A stretch of DNA of 64,000 bases from contig NZ_CP108055.1 of the NCBI RefSeq assembly GCF_036174265.1, positions 868,001-932,000 on the forward strand, given 5' to 3'. The stretch is from Streptomyces sp. NBC_00285 (GTDB lineage: Bacteria; Actinomycetota; Actinomycetes; Streptomycetales; Streptomycetaceae). A program made the translations under genes and the position numbers. The notes under the pieces were generated by a model. It saw nothing but the letters and a program-made list of their open reading frames with translations, had not been told where the DNA came from and ran no database searches. Positions 1-7,170 of the stretch are shown piece by piece. How positions within the stretch are numbered: position 1 is the stretch's first letter; the number at the start of each line of letters is the position of its first letter.

Positions 1-588
1 CTTGGCGGCGACCTCCCCGGCGATCGGCGACGACCCGCCGAAGTACACCTCGGGCACCGGGTCGGGCACCCGGGCGAGTTTCGCGTCCTCGACATGGAGG
101 TGCTCACCGTGCAGATCGACGGTCTTGCCCGCCCACAACCCCCGTACGATCTCGAGGAATTCTCCGGTACGGCGGTAGCGGGCGTCCTTGTCGAGGAAAT
201 CCCCGTAGGCCCGCTGCTCGTGGCTCTCCCCGCCGGTGACCACGTTGAGCAGCAGTCGCCCTCCGGACTGGCGCTGGAAGGTGGACGCCATCTGCGCGGC
301 GAGGGTCGGCGAGACGAAACCGGGCCGGAAGGCGACCAGGAACTTCAGGCGCTCGGTGTTCTGGCTGACCATCGCGGTGGTCAGCCACGCGTCCTCGCAC
401 CAGGCGCCGGTGGGAGTGAGCGCCCCGACGAAGCCCAGGTCCTCGGCCGCGCGGCCGATCTGGCTCAGGTAGGCGACCGTCGGTGGCCGGTCCCGTCCGG
501 AGACGGTGGCGGGCGTGCCGTGGCCACCTCCGACGACGTGGCGGCTGTCGCCGTTGGTGGGCAGGAACCAGTGGAAGGTGAGGGACAC
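1..588 (-). CDS. ssuD: FMNH2-dependent alkanesulfonate monooxygenase, partial (C-terminus beyond window)
   Basis: Luciferase-like flavin monooxygenase that splits alkanesulfonates into aldehyde and sulfite using reduced FMN. The visible 196 residues start MSLTFHWFLPTNGDSRH, the usual SsuD/MsuD beginning, followed by SQNTERLKFLVAFRPG and LNVVTGGESHEQRAYGDF, both typical of the family. The frame is open to base 1, so roughly the last half is missing. GTG at 588 was chosen because the conserved SLTFHWF follows directly. It is the last visible gene of the sulfur operon, 13 bases after the SfnB-like gene. Given the neighbours, methanesulfonate (MsuD role) is a likely substrate; SsuD and MsuD cannot be told apart here. 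Confidence 0.93.
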   Translation of the reverse strand, partial: MSLTFHWFLPTNGDSRHVVGGGHGTPATVSGRDRPPTVAYLSQIGRAAEDLGFVGALTPTGAWCEDAWLTTAMVSQNTERLKFLVAFRPGFVSPTLAAQMASTFQRQSGGRLLLNVVTGGESHEQRAYGDFLDKDARYRRTGEFLEIVRGLWAGKTVDLHGEHLHVEDAKLARVPDPVPEVYFGGSSPIAGEVAAK

Positions 589-601
589 GTGGGGTCTCCG
601 A

Positions 602-1822
602 TCAGAGCAGGCCGTGCCGGGGCGGCCGGGTGCCGTTGAGCACGTACCGCCCGATGTGCTGGATCTTCCAGCGGGTCGGATCGTGCAGGGTGTGGGTGCG
701 GGCGTCACGCCAATGCCGGTGCAGGTTCAGGGAGTTGAGTGCCGATCGGGTGCCGGACACCTCGAAGAGCGCGCTCGCCACCTCCACCGCCGCCTGGGCC
801 GCCTGCACCTTGGCGGCGGCCACGGCGATGGAGGCCTCGGCCGCGGAGTCGTCGGTGAGAGCGGCCTGCGCCGCGTCGACCGTGCGGGCGGCCTCGCGCA
901 GCAACGCCTCGGACGCCCTGACCTGGAGGGCGAGTTCACCGAAGCGCTGGATCAGCAACGGGTCCTCGGCAGCCGTCCCGACACCGCTCTCGAACCACGG
1001 CCGGCTGTTCGTCCGGACGAACTCGACCGCCGCGGCGAGCGCTCCCCCGGCGATTCCGGCGTCGATGGCGGCGTGCAGCAACTGCGCTACCGCTCCGTGG
1101 AGTTGGGGGCCCTCGAAGGTGAGGTGGTGGGGCAGGACCCGGTCGGCCGGGACCTCGATGCCTTCGAGGCGGACGGTGCCACTGGCCGTGGTGCGCTGGC
1201 CGAGTCCGTCCCAGTCGTCGATCACCGTGAGGCCGGGGGCGTCGCTGGGCACGTAGGCGACGTGCAGTTTGTCGTCGTCGGTGCGGGCCAGCACCGGGAT
1301 CCAGTGGGCGAACAGGGCGCCGGTGGAGTAGTGCTTGACGCCGTCCAGGCGGTACGAGCCGTCCGGCCGCGGGTGCAGGCGGGTGCGGATGTCCTGGACG
1401 TGCTTGGTGCCGGCCTCGGACTGCGCGTTGCCGAAGCGGCGGCCGGCGAGCAGCTCCGCGAAGAAGAACTTCCGCTGTTCGTCGGTGCCCTGACGGCGGA
1501 TCACGTTCACGTAGGCGAAGTGGCTCTGCGGGATCTGGGAGAGGCTTCCGTCGGCGGAGGCGAGGAGTCGGAAGACCTCCGCGAGCGTCGAGGCGCTCAC
1601 GTCCGCCCCGCCGTGCTCGGCGGGGACGGTGACGGCGAGCAGCCCGGAGGCCGAGAGGCGGTCCAACTCCCGGCGGGGCAGCCTGCGTTCGGCGTCCCGG
1701 ACGGCGGCGCCCGCGCGGAACTCCGCGGCCAGGGACGCGGCGACCGCGAGCGCCTCCGCGTCGTCGGCGATCACATGGGTGGGCGCGTGGCCCGGCGTGG
1801 CCGCCGGGGCGGGTGTGGTCAC
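602..1822 (-). CDS. sfnB: SfnB-family acyl-CoA dehydrogenase-like oxidoreductase
   Basis: 406-residue flavoprotein of the acyl-CoA dehydrogenase fold, in the branch that includes DszC and SfnB and works in sulfur acquisition. Visible landmarks are VTVPAEHGGADVS, LRLLASADGSLSQIPQSHF-like sequence in the N-terminal helical domain, YRLDGVKHYSTGA in the beta domain and RHWRDARTHTLHDP near the C-terminus, which is diagnostic of this branch. GTG at 1822 lies 5 bases after the reductase stop codon, so translation is probably coupled. It differs clearly from the second DszC-like protein upstream, so the operon holds two members with presumably different substrates. The exact reaction of SfnB is not established; the family call is firm. 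Confidence 0.85.
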   Translation of the reverse strand: MTTPAPAATPGHAPTHVIADDAEALAVAASLAAEFRAGAAVRDAERRLPRRELDRLSASGLLAVTVPAEHGGADVSASTLAEVFRLLASADGSLSQIPQSHFAYVNVIRRQGTDEQRKFFFAELLAGRRFGNAQSEAGTKHVQDIRTRLHPRPDGSYRLDGVKHYSTGALFAHWIPVLARTDDDKLHVAYVPSDAPGLTVIDDWDGLGQRTTASGTVRLEGIEVPADRVLPHHLTFEGPQLHGAVAQLLHAAIDAGIAGGALAAAVEFVRTNSRPWFESGVGTAAEDPLLIQRFGELALQVRASEALLREAARTVDAAQAALTDDSAAEASIAVAAAKVQAAQAAVEVASALFEVSGTRSALNSLNLHRHWRDARTHTLHDPTRWKIQHIGRYVLNGTRPPRHGLL

Positions 1823-1827
1823 CGCGC

Positions 1828-2382
1828 TCAGCCCGCCGCCGCCAGCAGCGGCCGCCGGCCCAGCGCGGTCGAGAACTGGTCCACCACCTGGGTGAGCGCT
1901 TCGGTCGCGGCAGGTGCGACGGTCAGCGAGCCGTCCTCCCGCACGGTGATGTCCTTGTCGAGGGTGAACCAGCCCTGCACGATGTGGGCCGCGCCCATGG
2001 AGCTGAGGACCGGGCGGAGCGCGTAGTCGATGGCCAGGACATGGGCGGTGGAGCCGCCGGTGGCCAGCGGCAGCACGGTCTTGCCGGTGAGGGCGTACTG
2101 CGGGAGCAGGTCCAGGAGGGCCTTGAGGACTCCGGAGTACGACGCCTTGTAGACGGGGGTGCCGACGACGACCCCGTCGGCGCGTGCGAACAGCTCGGTC
2201 GCCTCGATGATCGCCGGATGCCTGAAGTCCGCGCCGAGCAGTGCCTCGGCGGGGATGGTGCGGACGTCGAGCGGGATCACCTCGTGGCCCTGCGCGGTCA
2301 GGCGCCCGTCGAGGTGACGCAGCAGACGGTTGGTGCGGGAGGAGGCGGAGGGGCTGCCGGAGACGGACAGGACGGTGGCCAT
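1828..2382 (-). CDS. ssuE: NADPH-dependent FMN reductase (SsuE/MsuE type)
   Basis: 184-residue flavodoxin-fold reductase that reduces free FMN with NAD(P)H and hands FMNH2 to the two-component monooxygenases around it. The N-terminus VLSVSGSPSASSRTNRLL is the FMN phosphate loop, and GVVVGTPVYKASYSGVLKALLDLLP is the conserved central motif of the SsuE group. Length is normal for the family. It sits between the two DszC/SfnB-like genes, where a shared flavin supplier for SfnG, the MsuC-like enzyme and SsuD is expected. SsuE and MsuE are not distinguishable by sequence reading. Confidence 0.93.
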   Translation of the reverse strand: MATVLSVSGSPSASSRTNRLLRHLDGRLTAQGHEVIPLDVRTIPAEALLGADFRHPAIIEATELFARADGVVVGTPVYKASYSGVLKALLDLLPQYALTGKTVLPLATGGSTAHVLAIDYALRPVLSSMGAAHIVQGWFTLDKDITVREDGSLTVAPAATEALTQVVDQFSTALGRRPLLAAAG

Positions 2383-2446
2383 GCGGTCCTCTTTCGGGGA
2401 GGCGGGGTGCCCCCTTCGTGCGAAGGGGACACCCCTGGGGAAGCGG

Positions 2447-3664
2447 TCAGGAGTACCAGGTGGGTTCGGGCAGTTCGCCTTCGAGCACCCAGCGGCCGAC
2501 CTCGCGCCGCTTGTAGGCGACGGGGTCGTGGAGGGTGTGGGTGCGGACGTTGCGCCAGAACCGGTCCAGGCCCTCGGAGGCTGCGGTGGACCGGGCGCCG
2601 GTGACCTCGAAGATCCGGTTCGAAATCTCCAGGGCCACGTCGGTGGCGCGGGCCTTGACGGCGGCCACCCGGACCTCGAAGTCGCCGCGCGCCTTCTCCG
2701 TCACTGCGTCGGGGTCGTCGTGCAGTTCCTGACCCTCGGCGGCAACGGCGTCGGCGAGTGCCTCGGCCGCCCAGAGCTTGGCGGTGAGGTCGCCGTAGAC
2801 GTCGATGACGTACGGCTCGTCGACCGCGCGCTCATGGCCGCCGTGCAGCCAGGAACGGGACTTCTCGCGGGTGTAGGTGACTGCCGTCTCCAGCGCGCCG
2901 CCGGCGATGCCCAGGTAGAAGTTGACGAAGACCAGCTGGATGGTGGGGACGTTGAGGGTGTTGTAGACGCGCGGCTGGAACTGCTTGTCGACGTATCCCG
3001 CCGCCGAGGACCAGGGGGTGCGGACGCCGTCGAGGGTGACGCCGCCGCTCTCGGTGAGGCGCTGGCCGATGTTGTCCCAGTCGTCGTGGAAGGTCAGGCC
3101 CTCGGAGTCGGAGGGCACGATGGCGAAGACATGCTGGTCGGTGCCTTCCAGGACGCCTTCGAGGACGGTGACGTCGGAGACCTTGCTGCCGGTGGAGAAG
3201 GTCTTGCGGCCGGTGTAGACGAGGTCGTCGCCGTCCTCGGTCACGACGACGTCCTTGTCGCGGGGGTTGACCGCGCCGCCGAAGAACCAGCGGTTTCGGG
3301 ACGCCTCGGCCTCGACGTGCTCCCACTGTTCCCGGGTGCCTACCAGCCGGGCGGCCCAGAACCACAGGTAGTGGTAGCCGAGGAGCTGGCCGATGGAGCC
3401 GTCGGCCTTGGCGATCTCGCGGACGACACGGTAGGCGGTGGGCCAGTCCTGGCCTCCGCCGCCGTGCTCCGTGGGACCCAGCAGGGTGACGAGGCCGGCG
3501 TCCTTGAGGAGCTGGATCTCGGCGTAGGGGGTGGCGCCGGCGCGGTCGCGCTCGGCGGCGTCGGTGGCGAGGACGGCGGCGGCCTCGGCGGCGCGGGCGA
3601 TCCAGTCCTGCGCGGTCCCCGGGATGGGGAGGGTCTGCCAGTGGGTGGGCGTGACGGTGCTCAT
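2447..3664 (-). CDS. DszC/MsuC-like FMNH2-dependent sulfur monooxygenase
   Basis: 405-residue acyl-CoA dehydrogenase-fold flavoprotein close to DszC (dibenzothiophene monooxygenase) and MsuC (methanesulfinate monooxygenase). Shared landmarks include AAERDRAGATPYAEIQLLK, GGGGQDWPTAYRVVREIAKAD, the SIGQLLGYH helix and the C-terminal FWRNVRTHTLHDPVAYK. It is downstream of sfnG by 25 bases and upstream of the FMN reductase. In Pseudomonas, SfnG releases methanesulfinate and MsuC oxidises it to methanesulfonate, so MsuC is the role this position suggests. That assignment is inference from context; a DszC-like S-oxidation of another compound remains possible. Confidence 0.85.
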   Translation of the reverse strand: MSTVTPTHWQTLPIPGTAQDWIARAAEAAAVLATDAAERDRAGATPYAEIQLLKDAGLVTLLGPTEHGGGGQDWPTAYRVVREIAKADGSIGQLLGYHYLWFWAARLVGTREQWEHVEAEASRNRWFFGGAVNPRDKDVVVTEDGDDLVYTGRKTFSTGSKVSDVTVLEGVLEGTDQHVFAIVPSDSEGLTFHDDWDNIGQRLTESGGVTLDGVRTPWSSAAGYVDKQFQPRVYNTLNVPTIQLVFVNFYLGIAGGALETAVTYTREKSRSWLHGGHERAVDEPYVIDVYGDLTAKLWAAEALADAVAAEGQELHDDPDAVTEKARGDFEVRVAAVKARATDVALEISNRIFEVTGARSTAASEGLDRFWRNVRTHTLHDPVAYKRREVGRWVLEGELPEPTWYS

Positions 3665-3689
3665 ACGGATGACCTCTCTCGCAGGGGGC

Positions 3690-4808
3690 TCAGGCGTGGG
3701 CGGAGACGGGCAGGGGCTCGGTGTCCGGGAGCTGGGCCTCCAGCTCGCGCACCAGCGGCAGCACCCGCCTGCCGAAGTACTCGACTTCCTCGTGGTAGTG
3801 CAGGAAGCCGAGGAGGAGCAGGTCGACGCCGAGTTTCCGGTACGCCACGATGCGCTCGGCGATCTGCTCGGGCGTGCCGATCAGACCGGTGCGGAAGCCG
3901 TCGTTGTACTGGACGAGGTCCTCGAAGGAGGAGTCCTGCCACATGCCCTTCTTGTCGGCGGTGGACTGGCCCGCCTGTTTCACGGCCGCGCCGAACCCCT
4001 CGACGGCCTCGCTGTCGGCCTCGGCGACGATCTCCCGGAGGGTCTCGCGGGCCTCGGCCTCGGTGTCCCGGGCGATGAGGAAGCCGTTCAGGCCGAACTT
4101 CGGTGCGGTGCGCCCGACTTCGGCGGCGGACTTGCGGACGTCGTTGAGCTGCTCGACGACCCCGTCGAAGTCCTTGCCGTTGGAGAAGTACCAGTCGGAG
4201 ACCCGGCCGGCCATGGCACGGGCGGCGCTGGAATTGCCGCCCTGGAAGATCTCCGGGTGCGGTCGCTCCACGGTGTTGAGAGGCTTGGGCTTGAGGGAGA
4301 AGTCACGCAACCGGTAGAAGTCACCGGCGAGTTCGGCGTGGTCCTCGGTCCAGATGCTGCGCAGGGCGGTGATGAACTCCTCGGAGCGGCGGTACCGTTC
4401 GTCGTGCTCCAGCCAGGGCTCGCCGAGGGCGGTGAACTCGCCCTTGAACCACCCCGATACGACGTTCACGGCGAAGCGGCCCTTGGACAGATGGTCGGCC
4501 GTGGCGCCGAGCTTGGCGAGGACACCGGGGTGCCACAGACCCGGGTGGACGGCGGCGATGACCTTGAGCCGCTCCGTGGCGAGCAGCAGGGCGAGGCTGA
4601 AGCTGGTCGACTCGTGCTGGTACTCGGCGCCGTAGCTGGCCATGTAGCGGACCTGGCTGAGGGCGTACTCGAAGCCGTTGTTCTCGGCGAGGACGGCGAG
4701 TTCGCGGTTGTAGTCGTACCCCCAGTCGGTACGCTGCTCGATCTTGCTGGTGACGAGGCCTCCGCTGACGTTGGGGACCCAGTAGGCGAATTTCACGGGC
4801 GCGGGCAT
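3690..4808 (-). CDS. sfnG: Dimethylsulfone monooxygenase SfnG
   Basis: 372-residue luciferase-like, FMNH2-dependent monooxygenase that converts dimethyl sulfone to methanesulfinate and formaldehyde. The match to SfnG is strong along the whole chain: FAYWVPNVSGG at the N-terminus, the ALSQVRYMASYGAEYQHES stretch, VNVVSGWFKGEFTALGEPWL, HPEIFQGGNSSAARAMAGRVS and SSFEDLVQYNDGFRTGLIGT. Start ATG 4808 has AGGAG seven bases upstream; a longer frame from 4841 would add 11 unconserved residues. It is the first enzyme gene of the operon and lies 122 bases downstream of the leader peptide. Confidence 0.95.
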   Translation of the reverse strand: MPAPVKFAYWVPNVSGGLVTSKIEQRTDWGYDYNRELAVLAENNGFEYALSQVRYMASYGAEYQHESTSFSLALLLATERLKVIAAVHPGLWHPGVLAKLGATADHLSKGRFAVNVVSGWFKGEFTALGEPWLEHDERYRRSEEFITALRSIWTEDHAELAGDFYRLRDFSLKPKPLNTVERPHPEIFQGGNSSAARAMAGRVSDWYFSNGKDFDGVVEQLNDVRKSAAEVGRTAPKFGLNGFLIARDTEAEARETLREIVAEADSEAVEGFGAAVKQAGQSTADKKGMWQDSSFEDLVQYNDGFRTGLIGTPEQIAERIVAYRKLGVDLLLLGFLHYHEEVEYFGRRVLPLVRELEAQLPDTEPLPVSAHA

Positions 4809-4837
4809 GCGGAACTCCTGTTGCGGAATGTTTCCGA

Positions 4838-4891
4838 GCACGCCGAATTCAGGGCTGCGGTCAACAGACGCGCGGGCACGCTGAATTCAGG
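4838..4891. repeat. Two 16-base direct repeats between leader peptide and sfnG
   Basis: The motif GCACGCYGAATTCAGG (plus-strand reading) occurs at 4838-4853 and 4876-4891, identical except for one C/T. The second copy contains the perfect palindrome CTGAATTCAG. Both lie in the untranslated leader of the sulfur operon, between the leader-peptide stop (4931) and the sfnG ribosome binding site. They could be operator half-sites or alternative arms of an RNA switch; the sequence does not decide between these. Confidence 0.6.
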
Positions 4892-4930
4892 CGGGGAAAG
4901 AGGAAAACGCGGCGGATCCGGAAGGGTTGA

Positions 4931-5014
4931 TCAGGCCGCGGCGCAACAGGAGGCGCTGGAAACGCGCGCGAGGTCGACATGGCGTCGCCGCGTGAGGTCC
5001 AGTCGCGTGTTCAT
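4931..5014 (-). CDS. Cysteine-rich leader peptide of the sulfur operon (27 aa)
   Basis: A 27-codon reading frame from ATG 5014 to TGA 4931, with the core RRRHVDLARVSSA at residues 9-21 followed by a Cys-Cys pair at 23-24 and three alanines. This matches the short 'putative leader peptide' family (RRHVDLxRxxS plus C-terminal cysteines) that stands before sulfur-assimilation genes in actinobacteria. In mycobacteria comparable cysteine-rich upstream frames attenuate downstream genes according to Cys-tRNA supply. Here it begins about 7 bases after a -10-like element, so it may be translated from a leaderless mRNA. Stalling at the paired Cys codons when cysteine is scarce would be the sensing step; that mechanism is inferred. 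Confidence 0.82.
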   Translation of the reverse strand: MNTRLDLTRRRHVDLARVSSASCCAAA

Positions 5015-5021
5015 GGCATCG

Positions 5022-5051
5022 ATCGTGACAGCCGTCGGCGAGAGGCGTCAA
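5022..5051 (-). promoter_or_regulatory. Probable HrdB-type promoter of the sulfur operon
   Basis: On the minus strand TTGACG (5051-5046) is followed after 18 bases by CACGAT (5027-5022). The -35 is close to consensus and the -10 is weak. A start site about 7 bases further on would fall at the ATG of the leader peptide. Confidence 0.5.
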
Positions 5052-5174
5052 GGGAAACCCGGTCGGTCTCGTATGGCGGACCGCTGATCTCACAAACGTG
5101 TGGCGGAGAAACCCTTAACGCGCCGTGAACAGGCACGTATTCGCGCCTCGCACCGAAAGGGACACCACCGGGTG

Positions 5175-5342
5175 TCAGTCCTCGTCGCGCCCCGGGACGA
5201 CCACGAGGAACGCGTCCGCCTTCAGATCCATGACGACGGTCGCGGGCTCACCCTTGGCGCGGCGCTCCGCCGCGTACTCCTCCGCCGGCCATGATCCGCG
5301 AGGAGATCCCGCAGGAAACCGCTCCAACACCTTCGCGCCCAT
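5175..5342 (-). CDS. Conserved small acidic/basic protein, 55 aa, function unknown
   Basis: A 55-codon frame from ATG 5342, with GGAGG ten bases upstream. Sequence features are FPAGSPRGSWPAEEYAAERR, a hydrophobic strand DAFLVVV, and the charged tail GRDED. I recall similar short proteins with SPRGSWPAEE in other Streptomyces, but no function. There is no signal peptide or membrane helix. It points away from the DUF2867 gene at 5542 and shares a 200-base divergent promoter region with it, so it could belong to the light/stress block. A longer version from 5477 lacks coding character and is not preferred. Confidence 0.62.
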   Translation of the reverse strand: MGAKVLERFPAGSPRGSWPAEEYAAERRAKGEPATVVMDLKADAFLVVVPGRDED

Positions 5343-5541
5343 AGTGGCCGACCCCTCCAGCATCGATCTACGACTCGAACCGTTCCCTCTCGTGTCAGTG
5401 CGGCTTCCCCCGACCGGCGTGACCATGTCCGCACGCTCGCCCTTTCGTCTGTTTCGCCTGTCGCCAGCTCGGCGCATCCGAACCGCACCACCGCACGGAA
5501 GTGATCAGGAAGGGGGCACCGAGTCGAGGGACCGAGGGCCG

Positions 5542-7068
5542 ATGGAGCACGACGACACACGAGAGGGACTGCACTGCCTGGTGACCGGCGCCACGGGGTA
5601 CATCGGCGGCCGGCTCGTCCCCGAGCTCCTTACCGCCGGACACCGGGTGCGCTGTCTGGCCCGCTCCCCCGACCGGCTGCGCGACCATCCGTGGGCCGAC
5701 CGCACCGAGGTGGTGGGCGGCGACGTGACCGACGCCGGGGCCGTGGCCCGCGCCCTGGACGGTGTGGACGTGGCGTACTACCTGGTGCACGCGATGAGCT
5801 CCGGCAAGGACTTCGAGGCCACCGACCGCAGGGCCGCGCGGATCTTCGCCGAGCGGGCCAGGGCCGCGGGCGTGCGCCGGATCGTCCACCTCAGCGGACT
5901 CACCCCGGCGGGCGTGCCCGAGGAGGCGCTCTCCCCGCATCTGCGCTCCCGCGCCGAGGTGGCCCGCATCCTGCTGGCCTCCGGTGTGCCGACCACCGTG
6001 CTGCGGGCGGCTGTGGTCATCGGCTCGGGATCAGCTTCCTTCGAGATGCTGCGGTACCTGACCGAACGCCTCCCCGTGATGGTCACGCCCAGCTGGGTGC
6101 ACACCCGCATCCAGCCCGTGGCGGTCCGCGACGTGCTCGGGGCCCTCGCCGCCGGCGCCCGTATGCCGCCGGACGTCAGCCGGGCCTTCGACGTCGGCGG
6201 ACCCGAGGTGCTGACGTACCGGCAGATGATGCTCAGGTACGCGGCGGTCGCCGGACTGCCGCGCCGGGTCGTCCTGCCGCTGCCGGTCCTCACCCCCGGG
6301 CTCTCCAGCCACTGGGTGGGGCTGGTGACGCCGGTGCCGGCGTCCCTCGCGCGACCGCTCACCGAATCACTGCGGCACGAGGTGGTGTGCCACGAACACG
6401 ACATCGCCCGCTACCTCCCCGGAACACCCGGCGGACCGATCGGGTTCGACGACGCCGTACGACTGGCTCTGCAACGCGTGCGGGAAGCGCGGGTCACCAC
6501 CCGGTGGTCGTCCGCGTCGGTACCCGGCGCCCCCAGCGACCCGCTGCCCACCGACCCCGACTGGGCCGGCGGAAGCCTCTACAGCGATCACCGGGAGCTC
6601 GAAGTCGACGCCTCGCCCGGGGCGTTGTGGCGGGTCATCGAGGGCATCGGCGGCGAGAACGGCTGGTACTCCTTCCCGCTCGCGTGGGCGGTACGGGGCC
6701 GGCTGGACCGGCTCGCGGGCGGGGTCGGGCTGCGCCGGGGGCGCCGGGACGCGGCGCGGCTGCGGGTCGGTGACTCGCTGGACTTCTGGCGGGTCGAGGA
6801 GATCGAACCCGGCCGGCTGCTGCGGCTGCGGGCCGAGATGCGCCTTCCGGGACTGGCCTGGCTGGAGATGAGGGCGAGCACCGGCGATGACGGCCGTACC
6901 CGCTACCTCCAGCGCGCCCTGTTCCATCCACGCGGTCTGCTGGGCCACGCCTACTGGTGGAGTGTGTCCCCCTTCCACGCGATCGTGTTCGGCGGCATGG
7001 CCCGCAACATCGCGCGGGCCGCGGCGAGCACGCCCGCGCCCACACCGGATCGCGCTCCCGTTGCCTGA
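5542..7068 (+). CDS. SDR-family NAD(P)-binding protein with C-terminal DUF2867 domain
   Basis: 508-residue protein. The N-terminal Rossmann domain has the dinucleotide loop TGATGYIGG at residues 15-23 and resembles atypical SDRs such as NmrA/UDP-sugar epimerase-like proteins (YLVHAMSSGKDFEATD, RIVHLSGLTPAG). From about residue 350 a DUF2867 domain follows (LYSDHRELEVDASPGALWRVI, NGWYSFPLAWAVRG, DFWRVEEIEPGRLLRLRAEM), a lipid-binding START-like region. ATG 5542 is preceded by a GGACCGAGGG sequence; the open frame extends to 5125 without conserved content. The gene lies 102 bases before the photolyase on the same strand and is a regular companion of light-induced genes in streptomycetes. Substrate unknown. 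Confidence 0.88.
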   Translation: MEHDDTREGLHCLVTGATGYIGGRLVPELLTAGHRVRCLARSPDRLRDHPWADRTEVVGGDVTDAGAVARALDGVDVAYYLVHAMSSGKDFEATDRRAARIFAERARAAGVRRIVHLSGLTPAGVPEEALSPHLRSRAEVARILLASGVPTTVLRAAVVIGSGSASFEMLRYLTERLPVMVTPSWVHTRIQPVAVRDVLGALAAGARMPPDVSRAFDVGGPEVLTYRQMMLRYAAVAGLPRRVVLPLPVLTPGLSSHWVGLVTPVPASLARPLTESLRHEVVCHEHDIARYLPGTPGGPIGFDDAVRLALQRVREARVTTRWSSASVPGAPSDPLPTDPDWAGGSLYSDHRELEVDASPGALWRVIEGIGGENGWYSFPLAWAVRGRLDRLAGGVGLRRGRRDAARLRVGDSLDFWRVEEIEPGRLLRLRAEMRLPGLAWLEMRASTGDDGRTRYLQRALFHPRGLLGHAYWWSVSPFHAIVFGGMARNIARAAASTPAPTPDRAPVA

Positions 7069-7170
7069 GCCTCCCGCCCGTCACCCGGCCGGTCGCCGGA
7101 ACGGGAAACCGATCACCACCGGATCACCCGGACCACCCGCCGGTCCGCCCCACTTCCCGGAGTACGTCTC

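Noticed and set aside
506..2026. 506-residue plus-strand frame
   Set aside because: Antisense shadow of the SfnB-like and reductase genes; low-complexity Gly/Val/Arg composition and no domain.
4887..5093. 68-residue minus-strand frame over the leader region
   Set aside because: Different frame from the leader peptide, poor codon pattern and no ribosome binding site; the conserved leader frame explains the locus better.
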